DNA from: Myxococcota bacterium
GTDB lineage: Bacteria > Myxococcota_A > UBA796 > CAJQPC01
Direction of reading: 5' to 3'
NCBI GenBank assembly: GCA_023150845.1
Contig: JAKLKD010000120.1
Coordinates: 1-40,328 of the forward strand
Length of the DNA: 40,328 nt
Shown: piece by piece, positions 16,076-23,421 of the stretch
Position numbering within the stretch: the stretch's first letter is position 1
Layout: every line of letters begins with the position of its first letter
The notes under the pieces: model-generated
The model's database searches: none
What the model was told of the DNA's origin: nothing
What the model saw: the letters and a program-made list of their open reading frames with translations, nothing else
Made by a program: the position numbers and the translations under genes

Positions 16076-17707
16076 ATGGCGCTCCTCATCACCAACATCC
16101 CCTGGCCCGCGGACGGCTCCGAGCCCCGCGAGGCCCTCGCGGCGCGGCTGCAGGTTCCCGTCGGGACGATCCTTGAGGTCGAGCTGCTCAAGCGCTCCGT
16201 CGATGGCCGTCGGCGCCCGCCGGTCTGGTTGGCGAACTACCGGGTCACGATGAGCGGCGACGAGGCTGCCGTGCTGGCCCGGGGCGCCCACGGCGTGCGC
16301 GCCTTCACCGAGCGTGATCGTGCCCGGTACTCCGAGGTGGACGTGCCCGCCCCGGCCCGCCGCCCCTGGCCCTCGGACGTGCGCCCGATCGTCATCGGCA
16401 TGGGCCCGGCGGGGCTGTTCGCGGCCCTGCGCCTCGCCGAGGCCGGGGCCCCGGTGACCTTGCTGGAGCGCGGCGGCGACGTGCGGGAGCGCCACTTCGC
16501 CGTGCGCCGCTTCTGGCGCCACGGCGAGCTCAACCCCGACACCAACGTCGTCTTCGGCGAGGGCGGGGCCGGGGCCTTCTCCGACGGCAAGATCTACACC
16601 CGCCGCCGCGACGGTGAGCTGGGCTGGATCTTCCGCCGCCTCGTGGACTTCGGCGCGGACCCGGAGATCCTGGAGGAGGGCTGGGCGCACCTGGGCACCG
16701 ACCGCATCCGGGAGATCCTCCCGCGCATGCGCGCGAGGCTCATCGAGCTCGGCGTCGAGGTGCGGTTCCACGCCGAGGTCACCACCTTTGAGGTCGAGGC
16801 CGGGCGCTGCGTCGGCGTGCGGCTGGCGGGCGGTGAGGTCTTGCGCGGCGCGCCGGTGATCGTCGCGACGGGGCACAGCGCGCGGAGCATCTGGCAGGCC
16901 ATGCTCGACGCCGGGGCCGCCGCCGAGCAGCGCCCCATCCACATCGGCGCCCGCATCGAGCACCCCCAGCGCCTCATCGACCTCGCCCGGTACGGGGAGG
17001 CGAGGGGAGACCTGCCCCCGGCGAGCTACCGGCTCACGTCGTCGCCCCCGGCCCGGCCCGGCCGCGCGGCGCCCCGGAGCGCCCACACCTTCTGCATGTG
17101 CCCCGGCGGCACCGTCGTCGCCGCGAGCAACCACCCCGAGCGGGTGGTGGTCAACGGCATGAGCTACTCCAACCGCCGGGCCTACTGGGCGAACAGCGCG
17201 GTCATCGTCGAGGTGCGGCCGGAGGACTACGACGGCCCCGACCCGCTCGCCGGGATGCGGTTCCAGGACCAGATCGAGGAGCGGGCGTGGCGGCTCGGCG
17301 GCGGCGCGTTTAAGGCCCCGGCCCAGCGGGTCGAGGACCTCCTCGCCGGGCGCGGCTCGACGGAGCTGCCGCGCACCTCCTACACCTTAGGCGTCACCCC
17401 GAGCGACCTCCGCGAGGCCCTGCCCGCGCCGCTCATCGAGGGCCTCATCGCCGCGGTGCGCCACTTCGACCGGCAGATCCCCGGCTTCGCGGGCCATGAT
17501 GGCGTGCTCATCGCGCCGGAGACCCGCACCACGGCGCCGATCCGCTTCTTGCGCGGCGAGGACCTCTGCTCCACGACGGTGAAGGACCTGCTGCCCGTCG
17601 GCGAGGGCGCGGGCTACGCCGGGGGCATCGTGAGCGCCGCCCTGGACGGCCGCAACGCCGCCGAGGCCCTCGTTGAGCGCTTCTGCCCGCGCAACGCCGG
17701 AGACTGA
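16076..17707 (+). CDS. FAD-dependent dehydrogenase of the COG2509 type
   Basis: The 543-residue product has an N-terminal domain of about 95 residues (two strands and helices around LEVELLKRSVDGRRRPP), typical of uncharacterised NAD(FAD)-dependent dehydrogenases. A Rossmann FAD site follows with IGMGPAGLFAALRLAEAG (107-124) and Glu131 as ribose ligand. The FGEGGAGAFSDGKI segment and the C-terminal motif VGEGAGYAGGIVSAALDG close the flavin site. The reaction is not known for this family; FAD-linked redox chemistry in the cytoplasm is expected. The ATG at 16076 is preceded by a purine-rich stretch; the frame runs much further upstream, but only as antisense to the kinase. It is first in a three-gene operon: the next gene begins 12 nt after its stop. 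Confidence 0.85.
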   Translation: MALLITNIPWPADGSEPREALAARLQVPVGTILEVELLKRSVDGRRRPPVWLANYRVTMSGDEAAVLARGAHGVRAFTERDRARYSEVDVPAPARRPWPSDVRPIVIGMGPAGLFAALRLAEAGAPVTLLERGGDVRERHFAVRRFWRHGELNPDTNVVFGEGGAGAFSDGKIYTRRRDGELGWIFRRLVDFGADPEILEEGWAHLGTDRIREILPRMRARLIELGVEVRFHAEVTTFEVEAGRCVGVRLAGGEVLRGAPVIVATGHSARSIWQAMLDAGAAAEQRPIHIGARIEHPQRLIDLARYGEARGDLPPASYRLTSSPPARPGRAAPRSAHTFCMCPGGTVVAASNHPERVVVNGMSYSNRRAYWANSAVIVEVRPEDYDGPDPLAGMRFQDQIEERAWRLGGGAFKAPAQRVEDLLAGRGSTELPRTSYTLGVTPSDLREALPAPLIEGLIAAVRHFDRQIPGFAGHDGVLIAPETRTTAPIRFLRGEDLCSTTVKDLLPVGEGAGYAGGIVSAALDGRNAAEALVERFCPRNAGD

Positions 17708-17718
17708 GGAGGGCCCCC

Positions 17719-18666
17719 GTGCCAGCACCCCTGCAGCTCAGCCTAGACGACCTCACCCCCGCGGAGCGCAGCCCCCGGCTGGTAGACGCCTTGGGCCGGT
17801 TCACGATCACGCCCATCGTCTCGCCGGGGCCGGAGTTTGAGGAGGTCTACGCCTTCTTAGACGCCGAGTTTGGCCCCAAGAACGAGCTGGAGGCCAAATC
17901 TACGATCCTCGGCTGGCTCGGGCGCGCGGGGGTAGAGGACGGGCAGTTCGTCGCTTACCACCTGCTCTCTTGCCGCGACGCCGACGGCGCCTTGGCCGGG
18001 GCCCGAGACTGCTTCATCATCCGCCGGGGCGAGGGGCCCTGGGTGGTGCTGCTCTCCCATGTGCTCGTCGGCCCGGCCTGGCGGCGCTCGGGCTTAGGCG
18101 CGCTCCTGCGGGCGGCGCCTGTGGCGCTCTTGCGGGCGGCGGGGGCGCAGACCCACGAGGAGCGGGTGCTCGCCGCGGAGCAAGAGCTCATCGACCCCGC
18201 CGACGAGGCCTCCATCGTGCGCCAGCTCGCCTATCGCCGGGCGGGCTTCTCGGCCCTCAACCCCCAGGTCTTCCCCTACGCCCAGCCCGACTTCCGGCCC
18301 CACGCCGTCGCCGCCGCCGATCCCCGCCCGGTGCCGATGATGTTGACCCTGCGGCGCCTCGGCCTGGAGCAGGCCCAGGAGGCCCCCGCCGCCTTGGCCT
18401 GGGCGGTGCTCGACGCCTTCGACACCGTGCACCAGGAGCACTGCCTCGCCGGGGACCTCGCCGCGCGCCGCGCCTTGGCCGAGGCCTGGTGCCGGGATCC
18501 CGTGCCGATGCTGCGCTTTGACCCCGCCGAGCCCGAGCGCGCCGCGCCGCTCCTCCGCGCCGCGACCCTGCCGCTCTTGCCCCGGCGCCTCGGCGGCACC
18601 CAAGGGGAGCCGGTGGGGGAGATCGCCGAGGCCTGCGCCGCCCTGCGCGCCCGGTGGGCCCCATGA
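17719..18666 (+). CDS. GNAT-family N-acetyltransferase
   Basis: The 315-residue product has a GNAT core at about residues 35-200. The acetyl-CoA-binding motif A is seen as WRRSGLGALLR (121-131) after the strand VLLSHVLV. The C-terminal 110 residues extend beyond a minimal GNAT and have no recognised fold. The acceptor substrate cannot be told from sequence. The GTG start at 17719 has GAGGAGGG upstream. The stop overlaps the next gene's ATG (ATGA), so translation is coupled to the short-chain dehydrogenase. Its place between two oxidoreductases suggests a small-molecule modification pathway, which is inference. Confidence 0.8.
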   Translation: MPAPLQLSLDDLTPAERSPRLVDALGRFTITPIVSPGPEFEEVYAFLDAEFGPKNELEAKSTILGWLGRAGVEDGQFVAYHLLSCRDADGALAGARDCFIIRRGEGPWVVLLSHVLVGPAWRRSGLGALLRAAPVALLRAAGAQTHEERVLAAEQELIDPADEASIVRQLAYRRAGFSALNPQVFPYAQPDFRPHAVAAADPRPVPMMLTLRRLGLEQAQEAPAALAWAVLDAFDTVHQEHCLAGDLAARRALAEAWCRDPVPMLRFDPAEPERAAPLLRAATLPLLPRRLGGTQGEPVGEIAEACAALRARWAP

Positions 18667-19487
18667 GGCTCAAGGCGGGACAGGTCGCCGTCGTCACCGG
18701 CGCGGCGAACGGCCTCGGCCGCGCCTTGGCCCGGGCGCTGGCCGCCCGGGGGCTCACCCTGGCGCTCGTGGACCGGGACGAGGCCGCCTTGTCCGCCTTG
18801 TCCGCCGAGCTCGCCGCCGTCGCGGGCGCCGCGCCCCACAGCGCGACGGCGGTGGATCTCACCGATCGCCCCGCGCTGCGGGCCCTGCCAGGCCGCCTGC
18901 TCGCCCAGCACGGCCAGCTCGACCTCGTGGTGAACAACGCCGGGGTCTCCGTCGGCGGCGCCTTGGCGGAGCTTGGCGAGGACGACATCGACTGGATCCT
19001 CGACGTGAACCTCCGCGCGGCGATGGTGCTGAGCCAGGGCGTCTTGCCCCAGCTCTTGACCCGCCCCGAGGCGGCGATCGTCAACATCTCCAGCACCTTC
19101 GGCATGCTCGTGATGCCGACGAAGACCTTGTACTGCGCCACCAAGTTCGGCCTCCGGGGCTTCAGCGCGGCGCTGCGCTCCGAGCTCCTCGGCGGCCCGG
19201 TGCAGGTGGTCTGCGCGCTGCCCGGCGCGGTGCAGACCGACATCGTGCGGCGGTCCCGGGTGGCCCGGCCCCAGGCCAAAGAGCTTGAGCACGCCTACCT
19301 CCAGGCCCAGGGCTTGCCCGCCGAGGCCGTCGCCGCCCGGATCATCGAGGGCATCGAGCGGGGCCAAGGAGAGCTGCTCATCGGCCGTGACGCCCGCCTC
19401 GTGGACTGGCTCACCCGGCTCTTGCCCCGGGCCTTGCCGGGCCTCATCGCCCGGGAGCGCGGGCGCTTCCCGTTCTTAAACGTCTGA
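18663..19487 (+). CDS. Short-chain dehydrogenase/reductase (SDR)
   Basis: The 274-residue product is a classical SDR: cofactor motif TGAANGLG (12-19), NNAG (91-94), Asn115, catalytic Ser144 in NISS and the Tyr157-x3-Lys161 pair in YCATK. Asp37 after the second strand suggests preference for NAD(H) over NADP(H). It resembles SDRs that act on lipophilic alcohols or ketones, with a hydrophobic C-terminal segment (about 245-265) that could touch the membrane. The ATG at 18663 overlaps the stop of the acetyltransferase gene, so it is the last member of the 16076-19487 operon; an in-frame ATG three codons upstream is less likely. A weak hairpin follows the stop. Confidence 0.9.
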   Translation: MRLKAGQVAVVTGAANGLGRALARALAARGLTLALVDRDEAALSALSAELAAVAGAAPHSATAVDLTDRPALRALPGRLLAQHGQLDLVVNNAGVSVGGALAELGEDDIDWILDVNLRAAMVLSQGVLPQLLTRPEAAIVNISSTFGMLVMPTKTLYCATKFGLRGFSAALRSELLGGPVQVVCALPGAVQTDIVRRSRVARPQAKELEHAYLQAQGLPAEAVAARIIEGIERGQGELLIGRDARLVDWLTRLLPRALPGLIARERGRFPFLNV

Positions 19488-19507
19488 CCGAGGCGGAGGC
19501 GGGAGGC

Positions 19508-19521
19508 TGGCGAGAGCGCCA
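19508..19521 (+). terminator. Weak hairpin after the SDR gene
   Basis: TGGCG (19508-19512) and CGCCA (19517-19521) pair around a 4-nt loop, about 20 nt after the operon's last stop, followed by ACAAAGTTT. The stem is short and the T-run minimal. Confidence 0.25.
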
Positions 19522-19584
19522 ACAAAGTTTGCCATCGCCGCCGGGCGCCTCGGGCCGCCGCGCCAGCCCGCCCGAGGGCCCGAT

Positions 19585-19600
19585 CCCGAAGATCTTCGGG
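19585..19600. promoter_or_regulatory. Perfect 16-bp palindrome upstream of nrdA
   Basis: CCCGAAGATCTTCGGG reads the same on both strands. It lies about 80-100 bp upstream of the nrd promoter and about 100 bp after the SDR stop, so it could be an operator for a dimeric regulator. Nothing in the window identifies the protein. Confidence 0.35.
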
Positions 19601-19664
19601 TGGATCGAGGTCTGATCCCCGCGAACCCGCCTGAGAAGCGGGGTCCAGAGATTCCTGACGCTCG

Positions 19665-19681
19665 ACCACTACATCTGGTGT
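19665..19681 (+). promoter_or_regulatory. Likely NrdR box
   Basis: ACCACTACATCTGGTGT has the imperfect palindrome and spacing of the NrdR operator (CAC half, AT-rich middle, GTG half). It directly abuts the -35 element of the nrdA promoter. A second, degenerate half-site (ACCACTATAGG, from 19698) lies 33 bp downstream and overlaps the -10, as expected for paired NrdR boxes about three helical turns apart. NrdR represses ribonucleotide reductase genes when dATP is plentiful. Confidence 0.6.
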
Positions 19682-19708
19682 TGACGTGCTGACGCGCACC
19701 ACTATAGG
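19681..19708 (+). promoter_or_regulatory. nrdAB promoter
   Basis: TTGACG (19681-19686) and TATAGG (19703-19708) are separated by 16 nt, one of the best promoters in the window. Initiation near 19715 would give a leader of about 270 nt before the nrdA ATG at 19985. That leader (19715-19984) is C-rich and G-poor with no strong hairpin or T-run. The frame is open through it from a TTG at 19709, but its composition is not protein-like. Confidence 0.65.
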
Positions 19709-19984
19709 TTGAGTTTCGGGTCGGGTTCCGGTCAAAGGTCTTGCCCCGTCAAGTCCTCCCGGTCCCTCCCCACCCACTCCAAACTCTGCCCGCGCCGATC
19801 TCCACACCTCGCCGAACCGCCGCGCCCTGCGGCCTCTCCAAGCGAACGTGCACCGACTCTCTCCCCGGTGCGACTTCGCGCATTCGCCAACAAACCCGCG
19901 CTATCTGACCGACCCCGCCACGCGACGCCCCACGCTCGCGAGCGGGTCCCGTTGCCCTCGTCCCGCCTTCCTGCTGAGGCTCCG

Positions 19985-22414
19985 ATGCTGCAATCGAACG
20001 AGAACCAGTCCGACCTCTCCCACGACCTGTCCGCCGGGCCTACGGTGCGCCTCAAGGCCCCCGACGGCTCCTTGCGCCCCCTGAGCGTCGACAACCTGCA
20101 CACGCTCTTGGCGCCGATGGGCGTGGGCCTGGAGCAGCTCGACCTCCGGCGCTTCGCCGATCGGGTCTTCGCCGGGCTCTACGACGGCGTGAGCGAGTCC
20201 GAGCTCGACCGCCTGCTCGTGCAGGTCAGCTCCGGCCTCATCGCTGAAGAGCCCGACTGGGCCCAGCTCGCCGCCCGCCTGCTAAACCGGGTGCTCGTGA
20301 AGGAGGTCCGCGCCCAGGGCGTGCGCACCTTCTCCGAGTCCATCCGCCTCGGCCACCGCGAGGGCCTCATCTCCGACGTCACCGCGGCCTTCGTGAACGA
20401 GCACGCCGCCGTGCTCGACGCCGCCATCGACGACCGCCGCGCCGAGCTCTTCCTCTACTTCGGCCTGCGCACGGTCTACGACCGTTACCTCCTGCGCCAC
20501 CCCATCACCCGCAAGGTCACCGAGACCTCGCAGATCTTCTTCATGCGTGTGGCCTGCGGCCTCTCCCGCACGCCCGAAGAGGCCATCGAGCTCTACCGCC
20601 TCATCTCCTCTTTGGAGTACCTGCCGTCGAGCCCCACCCTGTTCAACGCGGGCACCCGGCACAGCCAGATGTCGAGCTGTTACCTCCTGGAGTCCCCGAC
20701 GGACGACCTCGAGGGCATCTACCAGCGCTACACCGACATCGCGAAGCTCTCCAAGTTCGCGGGCGGCATCGGCGTGGCCTGGCACCGGGTGCGCGCCCGG
20801 GGCTCCCTCATCCGGGGCACGAACGGCCAGTCCAACGGCGTCGTGCCGTGGCTCAAGACGCTCGACGCGTCCGTCGCCGCGGTGAACCAGGGCGGTCGGC
20901 GCAAGGGCGCGTGCTGCGTGTACCTAGAGAGCTGGCACGCCGACATCGAGGAGTTCTTGGAGCTGCGCGACAACACCGGCGACGAGGCCCGCCGCACCCA
21001 CAACCTGAACCTCGCCAACTGGGTCCCCGACCTGTTCATGAAGCGGGTCCAGGCGGACGAGGACTGGTCGCTCTTTGACCCCAAGGTCGTGCCCCACCTC
21101 GTCGATCTCTACGGCGACGCCTTCGAGCGGGCCTACGTCGAGGCCGAGCGCGCGGGCAAAGCCATGCGCTCGGTGAAGGCCCGGGATCTCTACGGCCGCA
21201 TGATGCGGACCTTGGCCCAGACCGGCAACGGCTGGATGACCTTTAAGGACGCCTGCAACCGCAAGGCGAACCAGACCGCCCTGCCCGGCGCCGTGGTCCA
21301 CTCCAGCAACCTCTGCACGGAGATCGTCGAGGTCACGAGCCAGGGCGAGACGGCGGTGTGTAACCTCGGCTCGATCAACCTCGCGCGTTTTGTCGTCGAC
21401 GGCGCCTTCGACTTCGACAAGCTCTCGGACTGCGCCCGGGTCGCCGTGCGGTTCTTGGACCGCGTCATCGACATCAACTACTACCCCACCCCTGAAGCCG
21501 CCGCGTCCAACAAGCGCTGGCGCCCCGTGGGCCTGGGCGTGATGGGCCTCCAGGACGTGCTCTTCCAGCTCCGGCTGCCCTTTGATGGCGACGAGGCCCG
21601 GAACCTCTCCACACACATCCAGGAGGAGATCTACTACGCGGCGCTGTCCGCCTCCGTCGAGCTCGCCGAGGCCGAGGGCGCCCACCCGAGCTTCGACGAG
21701 ACCCGCGCCGCCCGGGGCCAGCTCCAGTTTGACCTCTGGGGCGTGAAGCCCGGCGCCAACCGCCAGGGCCAGCTCGGCCTCTTCGGCGCCGACCCGGCCC
21801 GGCGCTGGGAGGCCCTCAAGGCCCGCATCGCCCAGCACGGCCTGCGCAACTCCTTGCTCATCGCCATCGCGCCGACGGCGACCATCGCCTCCATCGCGGG
21901 CTGCTACGAGTGCATCGAGCCCCAGGTCTCGAACCTCTTCAAGCGCGAGACGCTCTCCGGCGAGTTCTTGCAGGTCAACCGTTACCTCGTGGACGACCTC
22001 AAGCGTATCGGCATGTACACCGAGTCTGTGCGTGAGCAGATCAAGGCCGGTGAGGGCAGCATCCAACACATCGAGACCTTGCCCGCCGAGCTGCGTAACC
22101 TCTACCGCACGGCCTGGGAGCTGCCCCAGCGGGCGCTCATCGATCTGGCCGCCGACCGCTCGCCCTACATCGATCAAGCACAGTCGTTGAACCTCTTCAT
22201 GGCCGAGCCCACCATCGGCAAGCTCAGCTCGATGTACGCCTACGCCTGGAAGCGTGGCCTGAAGACGACCTACTACCTGCGCTCTCGCCCGCGCACCTCC
22301 ATCGCCAAGACCGTCACCTCCGCCGCCGCGGCCACGCCGACGGCCCCGGTGAAAGACTCCGCCGCCATCGCCTGCTCCCTTGAGAACCCCGAGTCCTGTG
22401 AGGCCTGCCAGTGA
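19985..22414 (+). CDS. nrdA: Ribonucleoside-diphosphate reductase class Ia, alpha subunit
   Basis: The 809-residue product reduces ribonucleoside diphosphates to deoxy forms with the beta subunit. Residues 18-105 look like an ATP-cone, the dATP/ATP activity switch, though its usual KRDG start is degenerate (KAPDG). Active-site residues are all present: redox Cys232 (SSCYLL) and Cys459 (AVCNLGS), the Asn442-x-Cys444-x-Glu446 triad (NLCTE) with the thiyl-radical Cys, Tyr763-Tyr764 (TTYYLRSR) of the radical relay, and a C-terminal CEAC pair (805/808) that passes electrons from thioredoxin. The ATG at 19985 has TGAGG 7 nt upstream; the longer frame from 19709 is leader sequence. The stop overlaps the nrdB start (GTGA). 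Confidence 0.96.
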   Translation: MLQSNENQSDLSHDLSAGPTVRLKAPDGSLRPLSVDNLHTLLAPMGVGLEQLDLRRFADRVFAGLYDGVSESELDRLLVQVSSGLIAEEPDWAQLAARLLNRVLVKEVRAQGVRTFSESIRLGHREGLISDVTAAFVNEHAAVLDAAIDDRRAELFLYFGLRTVYDRYLLRHPITRKVTETSQIFFMRVACGLSRTPEEAIELYRLISSLEYLPSSPTLFNAGTRHSQMSSCYLLESPTDDLEGIYQRYTDIAKLSKFAGGIGVAWHRVRARGSLIRGTNGQSNGVVPWLKTLDASVAAVNQGGRRKGACCVYLESWHADIEEFLELRDNTGDEARRTHNLNLANWVPDLFMKRVQADEDWSLFDPKVVPHLVDLYGDAFERAYVEAERAGKAMRSVKARDLYGRMMRTLAQTGNGWMTFKDACNRKANQTALPGAVVHSSNLCTEIVEVTSQGETAVCNLGSINLARFVVDGAFDFDKLSDCARVAVRFLDRVIDINYYPTPEAAASNKRWRPVGLGVMGLQDVLFQLRLPFDGDEARNLSTHIQEEIYYAALSASVELAEAEGAHPSFDETRAARGQLQFDLWGVKPGANRQGQLGLFGADPARRWEALKARIAQHGLRNSLLIAIAPTATIASIAGCYECIEPQVSNLFKRETLSGEFLQVNRYLVDDLKRIGMYTESVREQIKAGEGSIQHIETLPAELRNLYRTAWELPQRALIDLAADRSPYIDQAQSLNLFMAEPTIGKLSSMYAYAWKRGLKTTYYLRSRPRTSIAKTVTSAAAATPTAPVKDSAAIACSLENPESCEACQ

Positions 22415-23405
22415 ACACTCCCCGCCGCGACGTGATCGCCGAGACGACGCCGATGATCTTAGACCCTGGCTTCAACCTGACCTTACGCCCGATGCGTTAC
22501 CCGGGCTTCTATGAGATGTACAAAGACGCGATCGCGAACACCTGGACGGTGGAGGAGGTGGACTTCTCCCAAGACATCAGCGATCTGCGTGAGAAGCTGA
22601 GCCCGGCGGAGCGCCACCTCATCAACCGCCTCGTGGCCTTCTTCGCCACGGGCGACAGCATCGTCTCCAACAACCTCGTGCTCAACCTCTACAAACACAT
22701 GAGGCGCTGCACGTCCAGTTCTACCTCACCCTGCTCGACACCTACATCCCCGATCTGCACGAGCGGGAGCAGGCCTTCGCGGCGGTGGAGAACATCCCCA
22801 GCGTGCGGGCCAAGGCCGAGTTCTGCTTCAAGTGGATGGACAGCGTCCACCACCTCGACCGCCTTGAGACGAAGGCCGACCGCCGCGCGTTCTTGATGAA
22901 CCTCATCTGCTTCTCCTGCTGCATCGAGGGGCTCTTCTTCTTCGCGGCCTTCGCCTACGTCTACTTCTTACGCTCCAAGGGCCTGCTCAACGGCCTGGCC
23001 TCGGGCACGAACTGGGTGTTCCGCGACGAGAGCGGCCACATGCGCTTCGCGCTGGAGGTCGCCCGCACCGTGCGCAGCGAGGAGCCCGACCTCTTCGACG
23101 ACGCGATGCGCCGGGACGTCGAGCGCATGATCCGCGAGGCCGTGGACTGTGAGATGGTCTTCGCCAACGACCTCTTGAGCCAAGGCGTGGCCGGCCTCAG
23201 CCCCCAGGACGTGCGCACCTACCTCGAGCACGTCGGCGACCAGCGCCTCATGAACCTCGGCCTCGATCCCATCTTCGGCGCCGCGAACCCGTTCCCCTTC
23301 ATGGACCTGCAGGACATGGTCGGCCTCGAGAACTTCTTCGAGCGCCGCGTCTCCGCGTACCAGATCGGCGTGACGGGTGAGGTGAGCCTGGACGAGGAGT
23401 TTTAA
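22411..23405 (+). pseudogene. nrdB: Ribonucleoside-diphosphate reductase beta subunit, interrupted by a frameshift with missing sequence
   Basis: The first frame (22411-22700, GTG start overlapping nrdA) encodes a normal NrdB N-terminus to SNNLVLNLYKH, including the expected first metal ligand Asp in FFATGD. The family then normally continues through about 16 residues (an INAPEAR...LFEE segment) into EALHVQFY. Here EALHVQFY follows at once from 22701 in a different frame, which stays open to 23405. That frame contains the other ligands and the radical Tyr: Glu and His of EALH, Tyr of HVQFY, Glu of CIEG, and Glu and His of RDESGH. Roughly 46 nt appear to be missing, not a multiple of three. 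Every other part looks functional and under selection. Since the enzyme is usually essential, a sequence or assembly error, or a very recent mutation backed by another copy, is likely. Confidence 0.85.
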
Positions 23406-23421
23406 GGGTCGGGGCTGGCGC

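Noticed and set aside
19715-19984. Cobalamin riboswitch in the nrdA leader
   Set aside because: No B12-box-like sequence or convincing multi-helix fold was seen, and the enzyme is class Ia, not B12-dependent.
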